NCBI RefSeq assembly: GCF_036898095.1
Contig: NC_090728.1
Span: forward strand, 83,810,891-83,874,890
Length of the DNA stretch: 64,000 nt
Direction of reading: 5' to 3'
From: Palaemon carinicauda
Lineage: Eukaryota; Arthropoda; Malacostraca; Decapoda; Palaemonidae
Shown piece after piece: positions 9,514 through 18,236 of the stretch (its first letter is position 1; the number at the start of each line of letters is the position of its first letter). Below the pieces are notes generated by a model. That model was given only the letters and a program-made list of their open reading frames with translations, made no database searches and had not been told where the DNA came from. The translations under genes and the position numbers were made by a program.

Positions 9514-12216
9514 ATGTCCGACCACTCTCAAGCTCCTAAAATTAGGCGATGTAGTGTTAGGACTTGTAATAGGCGTCTTCCGAAGGCCTCTGTTGATCCT
9601 CACACCGTTTGTTCCGACTGTAGGGGAAAATCCTGTCAGTTGGAAGATCGATGTGGGGAATGTGCTGGGCTTTCGGAATTCGAATTTAATGAATTCCTCA
9701 AGTATACAACTAGGTTAGAGAGGGAGAGAGTTAGGAGGAGTTCTTCTCGCTCTTTGGTTTATTCCTCCCCCCATGACCCTCAACCTTTTCCTTCCCCTGT
9801 GGTGGTGACCCCCGAACCTGCTACGAGTGCTCAGCCTGATATGACGGATATGTTGCGTGCCATTCAGGCTCTTGGTGATAAGGTGGAGTCTTTAGTTAGT
9901 GACCACAATCTTCTCTTGGCAGATGTCAAGGAACTTAAAGTGAAGAGTGCAGTGGGAAGTGTTAGTGCCAGTGCTGTGCCTAGTGTCAGTGTCAGTGTTG
10001 CGCATGAGGATACTTCTGTGCGTGCCAGTCGTCCTCCCAGTCCGGGACCTCTTGCAAGCTCCCAAGCCCAGGGGAGAAGCAACGTCGAAGGGCAAAAGGG
10101 TTCGGCAGGCCTTGATCGGCGCACAGTTGTATCCTCAGTGGTTGCGGGCGTATCTGATAGAGATCGTCACTTCCACTCCCAGACGATTGAGCCCTTAAAT
10201 TCCTCGTCTGCGGAAGAGGTTTCCAGGAGGAAACGGTGGACCCAGGTCTCACGACCTCTCAAACGTAAGGTCCCGTCCGAGCTAGTCCAACGGCCCAGGT
10301 GTAGCCACTGGGCCAGTTCGGACTCGCCGCAGTCATCTGATGACTGCACACCTCCTAAGAGAGGTAAAGCGGTGCCTCAACAGGCCTCTGCTCCAACTTC
10401 TGTGGACCCCAAGTGGTCTATGCTGCAGACTATGCAGTCTCAGCTTGCGGCTTTGATGCAGGAGTATCAGGCAGAGAAGGTTAGCACACCTCCTGCTGCG
10501 AGCGCTCCTCCACCTCTGCGCAGTCCTCCCTGCCAGACGTATGTTCTTGAGGCTCCTCCTGCTTCCATGCGTGAGCTGCCGCATTGGGAGTTGCCAGGTT
10601 CCAGCACTATGCAACAACCTCCTCTACCCTTGAGGCAGGAGCCTCTTGCTATGCGGCAACCTCCTCAACCCTTGAGGCAGGAGCCTCATGCTATGCGGCA
10701 ACCTCCTCTACCCATGAGGCAGGAGCCTCATGCTATGCGGCAACCTCCTCTACCCATGAGGCAGCAGCCTCATGCTATGCGGCAACCTCCTCAACCCTTG
10801 AGGCAGGAGCTTCACTCTGCGCAGCAACCTCCTCAACCCTTGAGGCAGGCGCAACCCTTGAGGCAGGAGCCTCATGCTATGAGGCAGCCTCCTCAACGCA
10901 TGCAGCACGAGCCTCTTACCATACAGCAGCCGCATTCTTCGCAGCATGAGCCTCATCCCATACAGCATGAGCCGCATACCATGCAGCATGAGCCTCATGC
11001 CTTACAGCATTCGCTTCTGACCACGCTTGCTCCTCAGACCACCGCAGAACCTCCCTCACCCCAGCCTCCTGACTTTGTCATTGCCAGCCCTCAGTCTCTT
11101 CAGCAGAGGCATGATGATGGATCCGCAAGTGCGCATGCACCCGTTCTGCAGGATTCAGCCATTCAGCCTGCCGCTCTACCGTTACCTCTCGCTACTCAAC
11201 TCTCAGGCGATGAGGTTTCTAGGATGAAGCTGCTCACCTGGATGATCCTACTTCTGATGTGGAGGGACACAAGTCTTCGCCGCCTTCCTTAGACTTTCGC
11301 AAGGTCCTGGCTCTGTTCAGAGAGTTATACCCTGAACACTTCGTATCTGCAACCCCTCGTTCTCCTCCATCCGAGTTTTCTCTAGGCATGCAGCCTATTA
11401 CGTCTGCCTACACCAAGCTTGTCCTCGCCAGATCATCAAGGAGAGCTTTGAGGGTTTTAGGGGATTGGTTGCAGTCCAAGCAGCAACTGGGAAGGACCTC
11501 TTTTGTGTTTCCTCCTCCTAAGCTGGCTTCTAAGTCGGGCGTCTGGTATGCCACGGGAGAGGAACCTGGCTTGGGGGTTCCTGCCTCTGTCCAGGCCGAC
11601 TTCTCAAGTTTGGTTGACTCTCCCCGCAGGTCGGCTATGAGACGCTCGAAGGTCTGCTGGACTTTTTCTGATCTGGACCACTTGATGAAGGGAGTCTTTC
11701 GCGCCTTCGAAATTTTTAACTTCCTCGATTGGTGCCTGGGGGCCTTAAGCAGGAAGACTGCCCCCTTCTGACAAAGACTCGGCCATGCTGATCATGTCCA
11801 GTATGGACAAAGCAATTCGCGATGGTTCTGGCGAACTTGCGTCCATTTTTGTCTCAGGAGTCCTCAAGAAAAGGGAACATCTATGCTCCTACTTATCGAC
11901 TGGTATCACCCCTTGCCAGAGGTCACAGTTGCTGTTTGCTCCTCTCTCCAAGTTCCTGTTTCCGGAGGAGTTAATCAAGGAGATGGCCGCGGCTCTTATC
12001 CAGAAAGATACGCATGACCTCATGGCCTCTTCAGCACGTAAGGCTAAAACCTTACCTTCCGTGCCGAGATCTTACCGCACCCCTGTGGCTGATACACCTG
12101 CTACCAGATTCATTCCGCCCTTTCGTGGCAGAGCCCCCAGTAGAGGAAGTACCCGTGCAGACAGTCACCGGGGCAAGTCCAAAAAAGGTGCCAAGTCCAC
12201 GAAAAGCAAGCTTTGA
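9514..12216 (+). pseudogene. DIRS-like gag-like protein, copy B, three frameshifts
   Basis: The ATG at 9514 (MSDHSQAP) lines up with the copy A start MPDSSPS, which supports it. The N-terminus has a Cys cluster (CSVRTC, HTVCSDCRGKSC, DRCGEC). A long Pro/Gln/Arg hinge contains a 42-bp tandem repeat. The first frame ends at 11292. The capsid-like part continues in another frame at about 11225-11771 (LDFRKVLALFRELYPEHF, ATPRSPPSEF), then at 11785-12216 (MDKAIRDGSGELASIF) ending in a basic RGxxxSRG tail. A one-base loss near 11222 and two indels near 11752-11785 explain the breaks. It probably packages element RNA; that is inference from position. Confidence 0.8.
10612..10905 (+). repeat. 42-bp in-frame tandem repeat in gag of copy B
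   Basis: About seven units near ATGCGGCAACCTCCTCAACC plus TTGAGGCAGGAGCCTCATGCT encode 14-residue repeats such as MRQPPQPLRQEPHA. Some units are degenerate or shortened around 10830-10860. The period keeps the frame, unlike the 35-bp repeat of copy A. Confidence 0.9.
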
Positions 12217-14275
12217 CTTCCTTCCTCTCCAGACAGCTGTAGGAGCCAGACTCAAGACCTTCTGGCAAGCCTGGGAGAGCAGAGGTGCAGACGCTCAGTC
12301 TGTCAAGTGGCTAAGGGAGGGTTACAGAATTCTGTTCTGCCGCAATCCCCCTCTGACCACATCTCCCATCAACCTCTCTCCCAACTACAAGGAGAAGGAC
12401 AAGAGGCTAGCGTTACATCAAGAGGTGTCGCTCCTGCTACAGAAGGAGGCAGTGGTGATAGTCCGGGACCATCAATCCCCGGGCTTTTACAACCGTCTCT
12501 TCCTGGTGGCCAAGAAGACAGGAGGTTGGAGACCGGTGCTGGACGTCAGTGCGCTCAATGCTTATGTCACCAAGCAGACGTTCACAATGGAGACGACGAA
12601 GTCGGTCCTAGCAGCGGTCAGGCAGGAGGACTGGATGGTCTCGTTAGATCTGAAAGACGCCTACTTTCACGTTCCCATCCATCCAGACTCCCAACCTTTT
12701 CTGAGATTCGTCTTTGGAGAGGTTGTGTACCAGTTCCAAGCCCTGTGCTTTGGCCTGAGCACGGCACCTCTTGTGTTTACGCGACTGATGAGGAATATTG
12801 CGAAATTCCTTCACTTGGCAGACATCAGAGCCTCCCTTTATTTAGACGACTGGCTTTTAAGAGCTCCCACAAGTCGTCGCTGTCTGGAGAGTCTCAGATG
12901 GACTTTGGATTTGACCAAGGAACTGGGCCTCTTGGTCAATTTAGAGAAGTCCCAGCTCGTTCCTTCCCAAACCATCGTTTACCTGGGGATGGAGATTCAG
13001 AGTCGAGCTTTTCGGGCTTTTCCGTCGGCCCCAAGAATCAACCAAGCCCTGGAGTGCATCCTGAGCATGCTGAGGAGGAACCGATGCTCGGTGAGGCAGT
13101 GGATGAGTCTAACAGGGACTCTTTCATCGCTAGCCCTGTTCATCGAGTTAGGGAGACTCCACCTCCGCCCCCTTCAGTACCATCTGGCAGCTCACTGGAA
13201 CAAGGATATGACGCTCGAGACGGTCTCTATTCCTGTTTCCAAAGAGATGAGGGCTACTCTAACGTGGTGGAAGAACAGCATTCTTCTCAAGGAGGGTCTC
13301 TCGTTAGCTGTTCAGACCCCCGACCATCATCTCTACTCGGACGCATCAGACTCGGGCTGGGGCGCGACATTGGACGGACAGGAATGCTCGGGGACATGGA
13401 ACCAGGAACAGGAAACGCTTCATATCAATTGCAAGGAGTTGTTGGCAGTTCATCTGGCCTTAATGAACTTCAAGTCCCTCCAGCTAAACAAGGTGGTGGA
13501 GGTGAACTCCGACAACACCACAGCCTTGGCGTACATCTCCAAGCAGGGAGGGACTCATTCGAGGAAGCTGTTCGAGATCGCAAGGGACCTCCTCATTTGG
13601 TCAAAAAGTCGAAAGCTCACGCTGGTAACGAGGTTCATTCAGGGCGATATGAATGTTACGGCAGATCGCCTCAGCCGGAAGGGTCAAGTCATCCCCACAG
13701 AGTGGACCCTTCACAAGAACGTGTGCAACAGACTTTGGGCCCTGTGGGGTCAGCCAACTATAGATCTGTTCGCTACCTCGATGACCAAGAGGCTCCCATT
13801 GTACTGTTCCCCGATTCCAGACCCGGCAGCAGTTCACGTGGATGCCTTTCTGCTGGACTGGTCCCACCTCGACCTGTATGCATTCCCGCCGTTCAAGATC
13901 ATCAACAGGGTTCTTCAGAAGTTCGTCTCTCACAAAGGGACACGGCTGACGTTGGTTGCTCCCCTTTGGCCTGCAAGAGAATGGTTCACAGAGGTACTGC
14001 AATGGCTGGTCGACGTTCCCAGGACTCTCCCTCTAAGAGTGGACCTTCTGCGTCAACCTCACGTAAAGAAGGTACACCCAAGCCTCCACGCTCTTTGTCT
14101 GACTGCCTTCAGACTATCGAAAGACTCTCAAGAGCTAGAGGCTTTTCGAAGGAGGCAGCCAGAGCGATTGCCAGAGCAAGGAGGATATCCACTCGCAGAG
14201 TCTATCAATCTAAGTGGGAAGTCTTCCGAAGCTGGTGCAGAGCCAATGCAGTTTCCTCTACCAGTACCACTGTAA
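12014..14275 (+). CDS. DIRS-like pol: reverse transcriptase, RNase H, methyltransferase-like domain (copy B)
   Basis: This is an open frame of 753 codons overlapping the end of gag and the recombinase frame. RT motifs are LFLVAKKTGGWRPVLDVSAL, VSLDLKDAYFHVPIH, QALCFGLSTAPLVF and SLYLDDWLLRAP. RNase H follows with SDASDSGWGA, INCKELLAVHLAL, VNSDNTTALAYI and MNVTADRLSR, giving the D, E, D, D set. The C-terminal part has TIDLFATSMTKRLPLYC, DAFLLDWSHLDLYAFPPF and LTLVAPLWPAREWF, the pattern of the methyltransferase-like domain described in DIRS1-like elements. The expected NPPY/DPPF-type motif here reads FPPF. The ATG at 12014 is the first in frame but may not be the true start, since pol may be made by frameshift from gag. 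Confidence 0.88.
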   Translation: MTSWPLQHVRLKPYLPCRDLTAPLWLIHLLPDSFRPFVAEPPVEEVPVQTVTGASPKKVPSPRKASFDFLPLQTAVGARLKTFWQAWESRGADAQSVKWLREGYRILFCRNPPLTTSPINLSPNYKEKDKRLALHQEVSLLLQKEAVVIVRDHQSPGFYNRLFLVAKKTGGWRPVLDVSALNAYVTKQTFTMETTKSVLAAVRQEDWMVSLDLKDAYFHVPIHPDSQPFLRFVFGEVVYQFQALCFGLSTAPLVFTRLMRNIAKFLHLADIRASLYLDDWLLRAPTSRRCLESLRWTLDLTKELGLLVNLEKSQLVPSQTIVYLGMEIQSRAFRAFPSAPRINQALECILSMLRRNRCSVRQWMSLTGTLSSLALFIELGRLHLRPLQYHLAAHWNKDMTLETVSIPVSKEMRATLTWWKNSILLKEGLSLAVQTPDHHLYSDASDSGWGATLDGQECSGTWNQEQETLHINCKELLAVHLALMNFKSLQLNKVVEVNSDNTTALAYISKQGGTHSRKLFEIARDLLIWSKSRKLTLVTRFIQGDMNVTADRLSRKGQVIPTEWTLHKNVCNRLWALWGQPTIDLFATSMTKRLPLYCSPIPDPAAVHVDAFLLDWSHLDLYAFPPFKIINRVLQKFVSHKGTRLTLVAPLWPAREWFTEVLQWLVDVPRTLPLRVDLLRQPHVKKVHPSLHALCLTAFRLSKDSQELEAFRRRQPERLPEQGGYPLAESINLSGKSSEAGAEPMQFPLPVPL

Positions 14276-15174
14276 CCCAAGTTGCTGACTTCCTGTTGCA
14301 TCTTAGGAATGTTAGATCTCTATCAGCTCCTACGATCAAGGGGTACAGAAGTATGTTGGCAGCGGTTTTCCGCCACAGAGGCTTGGATCTTTCCACCAAC
14401 AAAGATCTGCAGGACATCCTTAGGTCTTTTGAGACCTCTAAAGAACGTCGGTTGTCCACTCCAGGCTGGAATCTAGACGTAGTCCTAAGGTTCCTTATGT
14501 CATCAAGATTTGAACCTCTCCAGTCAGCCTCTTTCAAGGACCTCACTCTAAAAACTCTTTTCCTCGTTTGCCTTGCAACAGCCAAAAGAGTAAGTGAGAT
14601 TCACGCCTTCAGCAGGAACATAGGTTTCACATCTGAAACGGCTACATGTTCCTTACAGCTTGGTTTTTTGGCTAAAAACGAGCTTCCTTCACGTCCTTGG
14701 CCTAAATCGTTCGAAATACCTAGCCTTTCCAACATGGTGGGTAACGAACGGGAGAGAGTACTTTGCCCTGTCAGAGCTCTTAAGTACTATCTTAAAAGGT
14801 CAAAACCCTTGCGAGGACAATCGGAGGCCTTATGGTGTGCTATTAAGAAACCTTCACTGCCTATGTCTAAGAACGCAGTTTCTTACTACATAAGGCTTCT
14901 GATTAGAGAAGCTCATTCTCATATGAAGGAAGAAGACCTTGCTTTGCTGAAGGTAAGGACACATGAAGTGAGAGCTGTGGCTACTTCAGTGGCCTTCAAA
15001 CAGAACCGTTCTCTGCAGAGTATTATGGATGCAACCTATTGGAGGAGCAAGTCAGTGTTTGCATCATTCTATCTCAAAGATGTCCAGTCTCTTTACGAGA
15101 ACTGCTACACCCTGGGACCATTCGTAGCAGCGAGTGCAGTAGTAGGTGAGGGCTCAGCCACTACATTCCCATAA
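12307..15174 (+). CDS. DIRS-like tyrosine recombinase (copy B)
   Basis: The frame is open for 955 codons, but the first roughly 580 overlap pol and may be only passively open. Recognisable recombinase starts near 14050 (GFSKEAARAIARARRIS, VADFLLHLRNVRSLSAPT, IKGYRSMLAAVFRHRGLDL). Catalytic residues are all present: Arg in ATAKRVSEIHA (codon 14587-14589), His and Arg in THEVRA (14962-14964 and 14971-14973), Trp in TYWRS (15033-15041) and Tyr in FASFYLKD (15070-15072). In the DIRS model this enzyme inserts a circular cDNA copy without a target duplication, acting in the nucleus. It is in the same frame as the start of gag. Confidence 0.88.
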   Translation: MAKGGLQNSVLPQSPSDHISHQPLSQLQGEGQEASVTSRGVAPATEGGSGDSPGPSIPGLLQPSLPGGQEDRRLETGAGRQCAQCLCHQADVHNGDDEVGPSSGQAGGLDGLVRSERRLLSRSHPSRLPTFSEIRLWRGCVPVPSPVLWPEHGTSCVYATDEEYCEIPSLGRHQSLPLFRRLAFKSSHKSSLSGESQMDFGFDQGTGPLGQFREVPARSFPNHRLPGDGDSESSFSGFSVGPKNQPSPGVHPEHAEEEPMLGEAVDESNRDSFIASPVHRVRETPPPPPSVPSGSSLEQGYDARDGLYSCFQRDEGYSNVVEEQHSSQGGSLVSCSDPRPSSLLGRIRLGLGRDIGRTGMLGDMEPGTGNASYQLQGVVGSSSGLNELQVPPAKQGGGGELRQHHSLGVHLQAGRDSFEEAVRDRKGPPHLVKKSKAHAGNEVHSGRYECYGRSPQPEGSSHPHRVDPSQERVQQTLGPVGSANYRSVRYLDDQEAPIVLFPDSRPGSSSRGCLSAGLVPPRPVCIPAVQDHQQGSSEVRLSQRDTADVGCSPLACKRMVHRGTAMAGRRSQDSPSKSGPSASTSRKEGTPKPPRSLSDCLQTIERLSRARGFSKEAARAIARARRISTRRVYQSKWEVFRSWCRANAVSSTSTTVTQVADFLLHLRNVRSLSAPTIKGYRSMLAAVFRHRGLDLSTNKDLQDILRSFETSKERRLSTPGWNLDVVLRFLMSSRFEPLQSASFKDLTLKTLFLVCLATAKRVSEIHAFSRNIGFTSETATCSLQLGFLAKNELPSRPWPKSFEIPSLSNMVGNERERVLCPVRALKYYLKRSKPLRGQSEALWCAIKKPSLPMSKNAVSYYIRLLIREAHSHMKEEDLALLKVRTHEVRAVATSVAFKQNRSLQSIMDATYWRSKSVFASFYLKDVQSLYENCYTLGPFVAASAVVGEGSATTFP

Positions 15175-15569
15175 TCCCATAACCTTTTTAACCTTTCTCT
15201 TGAATGCTTTTATTGTTGTTTTGGGTTGTACGGTAGGCTAAGAAGCCTTCCGCATCCTAGTTGATTTGGCGGGTGGTCAATTCTTTCTTGAGAAGCGCCT
15301 AGGTTAGAGGTTGTGATGAGGTCCTTTAGTATGGGTTGCAGCCCTTTATACTTCAGCACCTAAGAGTCGTTCAGCCTCCTAAGAGGACCGCTGCGCTCAG
15401 TAAGGAAGACGTACTTATTAAAGGCAGAGTAATGGTTCAAGTCGACTTCCTTACCAGGTACTTATCGTTTTATTTGTTATTTTGAATAACTAATAAAAAT
15501 GAAATACGGGATACTTAGCTTCTTGATTAACATGTATACTGGTTTTCACCCACCTCCCTGGGTGTGAAT

Positions 15570-15660
15570 CAGCTACATGATCATCGGGTAAGATTAATAT
15601 TGAAAAATGTTATTTTCATTAGTAAAATAAATTTTTGAATATACTTACCCAATGATCATG
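15570..15660 (+). repeat. Copy B internal complementary region (ICR)
   Basis: AGCTACATGATCATCGGGTA and on to ATATTGAAAAATG is the complement of the L tip. It is joined to TTATTTTCATTAGTAAAATA and on to CTTACCCAATGATCATG, the complement of the R tip. Confidence 0.88.
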
Positions 15661-15697
15661 ATTTAATTGACCCACCCTTCCTCCCCATAGAGAACCA

Positions 15698-15905
15698 GTG
15701 GACCGAGGAAAAAATTGAGGTGGTGTTGACAAGAAGTACTGGAGTACCTGACCACAGATGGCGCTGGTGAGTACACCCCCCTCTTGTATAGCGATCGCTG
15801 GCGTATCCCGTCCGTAGATTTCTGTCGGGCAACGGAGTTGACAGCTACATGATCATCGGGTAAGTATATTCAAAAATTTATTTTACTAATGCAAATAACA
15901 TTTTT
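15698..15905 (-). repeat. Copy B right inverted terminal repeat
   Basis: This is the inverse partner of 9126-9306, from GAAAAAATTGAGGTGGTGTT to the R tip TTATTTTACTAATGCAAATA. The R tip is longer than L. Confidence 0.9.
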
Positions 15906-16216
15906 CATAAATTTGGTAAAAAAAAGCACCCTGCCTCTTATGCATTGTAGGTGATGATTGAGATCTCTTGTAGGCTTAGGCTAATCTTCTCTCTGACACT
16001 CACTAACCCAGCTTATGGTCAGTACCAGGTGTATACAAGGGATGGGCCAATAGACACATCTTATAGATCTCTACGGTAGTCTATGTCCAAGGTGCTAAGA
16101 TAGAAACCAAAATAATTGGTGGAATATTGGGGGACATGCATGATGGTTATCATTTGAATGCACCGCATCTAATAAGTTTTTTGAGATAGGTTTAGGATCA
16201 CCAAACTCTCTCGAAA

Positions 16217-16249
<33 letters not shown>

Positions 16250-16643
16250 GCATATTGAATAGTTTGTGCTGGAGTTTTAAGAACCTCCATTTTTCCTTGA
16301 TTCCTTTTTTCGGCATCTTGCTTACAAAGGAGTCGAGTTACAGGGTCTGGTTTGGTAAAAAACAAAAAAAGTTGTTTCTTTAAATGATGGAAACAGCTTC
16401 CAACACAACGTCTCTCATTGATGAGATTCTTTTCCTCTATGCAACTGATCAACCCCTATTCCCCTTGTTGTTCCCAATTTACTTTCATATGAAAAAACCT
16501 AAATGATCAGGGATTTAGGCCTCACTAAGGGAACTTAGCTGTAAGACAAGGCTTGGGATGGTATAAGGAGCTGCTGTCTTTGTGGGTTGCTTTTGAGCCT
16601 GCTGCTGGTTCATAAAGATTACAGCCTTATGAAAGGAGGCCTC
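15906..16643. other. Spacer with 27-bp poly-T tract, no gene assigned
   Basis: Sequence right of copy B may be more of copy I, but I cannot align it. A poly-T tract lies at 16221-16247. On the minus strand it would be a poly-A tail directly downstream of the coding remnant at 16644-17167. No convincing exon or tip is seen. Confidence 0.4.
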
Positions 16644-17167
16644 CTACTTCTTTAAAAAGGGCTGAACGCTTTCCTCCATATCTAGTAGTGATGTGGTCAC
16701 TGCTACCGCATTAGCTGTAGCTTTGTCCTCTAGAACTCGGTGGAAAATTAATTTGGATAGAGGATCACTGTTAAAGAATCCTCTATCTAAACCTTCTCCA
16801 GATCGAAGGCAGTCCGCATGAATTTTGCTTTGGTAAAGATAATACCTCATAGGTAGGCTTAAAAAGTAACTATCTCCAGCAGAAGTGGCCAACTGGGATT
16901 CCCCAATAGCTCTCACTTCAAAGGACATGATACATACTAGGCTAATAAGAGTCTGCCAAGCACTGAATACTGCAGTCTTAAAATGGTAAGGAACCAAATA
17001 AAAATTTGGTTCACATTATTAAGGGAAATGACTTCTTGAAAGCCTTTCAATTCCGTGAATTCCTCTAACTCTCCAATACTCCTAAAAAAATGGGCTACAT
17101 TCTTTGGGCAAAATAAATCTCCTTTAAGCAACACCTCCCTCACTGATTTGAATGCCATCTCCGTCAT
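16644..17167 (-). pseudogene. Unidentified minus-strand coding remnant (two frames, one frameshift)
   Basis: 17167-16937 reads MTEMAFKSVREVLLKGDLF and on to LKGFQEVISLNNVNQIF. A shifted frame, 16997-16644, continues VPYHFKTAVFSAWQTLISLV, MSFEVRAIGESQLATSAGDS and LLDMEESVQPFLKK. The two frames overlap and look like one protein with a single frameshift near 16990. Composition is protein-like, but I do not recognise the family. It ends against the R tip of copy H at 17179. A gag-like capsid of another element is possible; a processed pseudogene is also possible because a minus-strand poly-A-like tract lies at 16221-16247. Function unknown. Confidence 0.4.
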
Positions 17168-17178
17168 TTTTGTAAATA

Positions 17179-17700
17179 AAAGGATTTTGACATAAGAAAA
17201 ATCTATTTTTGGGTAATATAGCCATGTTGTCCTGATGAAAGTTCCTCAATGGTAGCTTTCTACTTGGAATATTTCTGAGAGTGATATACCGTAGAACTTT
17301 ACCTTTAGAGGTATGACGGAGTTCTAACCTCTGGACCAAATATCCCGAGAGATATCGTGTATACATCAGGGATGTGTTTAAAACAAGCCACGGCTATCCT
17401 TCCTCGAATAGAGTTAACATTGCCTCAAAAGATATGGGATAGGATTGGATACATGGGCGAGAGAGCCATTACAACTCCCGGTCCTAGTGTGCTACAACTA
17501 GTATGTTTCCTGTAAAACCATTCCAGAAGCAGCCATCACATAATGCAAGGCCTCACAATGAGAATTGGGAGGGGATGAAAAGTAAAGGGTAGGCCATCAG
17601 AGCAACAAGGCTATCTTACCCAAAAATAGACTTTTCCTATGTCAAAATCCATTTTTTGGCTCGAGTTATGTCGTCCTGATGGAAATGTACCAGAAAATTA
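17179..17700 (-). repeat. DIRS-like copy H, 3' ITR and ICR
   Basis: The outer R tip at 17179-17215 (AAGGATTTTGACATAAG, then AAATCTATTTTTGGGTAATA) is followed by a variant core (CCATGTTGTCCTGATG). The ITR body runs to about 17525 and matches copy I at 2880-3151. The ICR lies at 17594-17690 and reads, on the minus strand, the L' then R' arrangement with CCATCAGGACGACATAACTC and AAAAATGGATTTTGACATAG. Orientation is therefore minus with the 3' end at left, agreeing with the recombinase remnant at 20248-20640. Confidence 0.8.
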
Positions 17701-18228
17701 TTATTTTCAGTTGTGGCCAGGAGAGTTTTAACCCTTTAACCCCTCATAGACATAATCATACTTCCCTTAGCAATGGGAACTATGGTACCAAGCTATGAGC
17801 ACAAGCGATATGTTTGTAAATATGTAGGAGCAAAGGAATTCAATAGCACAGTCCCACTCACTGTGAATAAGATCTTTGTCTCCAGTAGTCTATCAGACCG
17901 AAGTCTATAAAAGGAGGGTTAAAATAAATTTGAGGTACACTACTTTTAATTTGAACAGTAGGTCCAATAAAAGGAAACGCAAAAAGAACAGTAATCTTTT
18001 ATTATTTCCAAAAATTCATAAATGTAACAGCTATCAGAGCAACATTATATACATTAAATATGTGCAGAAAACCGAATTTTTCAGACCCCAAAATTATGTA
18101 ACAGAATAACACTCTTAACATAAGAGGAAAATATCACCTTTGACTCTATACAATTATCAAATACTACATTGAAAAGAACATTAATCCCCTTGCACAATGA
18201 AGACTGAGAAGTCCCAATTATACACTCC
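17701..18228 (-). other. Probable 3' untranslated part of copy H
   Basis: This lies between the ICR of H and the non-LTR insertion. Copy C has about 900 bases of non-coding sequence between its recombinase stop and ICR, so this interval fits that role. No gene is seen; a small + frame at 17876-18109 is Lys/Asn-rich and unconvincing. Confidence 0.5.
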
Positions 18229-18236
18229 ATAAGAGT

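Larger units (their letters stand above)
9126..15905 (+). mobile_element. DIRS1-like retrotransposon, copy B (pol and recombinase frames open)
   Basis: This is a complete element. The L tip is TTTTTCAATATTAATCTTAC and the R tip runs GGGTAAGTATATTCAAAAAT to AACATTTTT. ITRs are 9126-9306 and 15698-15905; the ICR is 15570-15660. Gag starts at 9514 but has at least three small frameshifts. Pol (12014-14275) and recombinase (12307-15174) are uninterrupted and overlap in different frames. A candidate polyadenylation signal AATAAA lies at 15492-15497. The ITRs agree almost throughout, so the insertion looks fairly young. It lies inside the older copy I. Confidence 0.92.

Noticed and set aside
12307..13900. 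N-terminal 530 residues of the copy B recombinase frame as a distinct protein domain
   Set aside because: The stretch lies opposite pol in another phase, is Ser/Gly/Pro-rich and has no motif; it may be open only because of constraint on pol.
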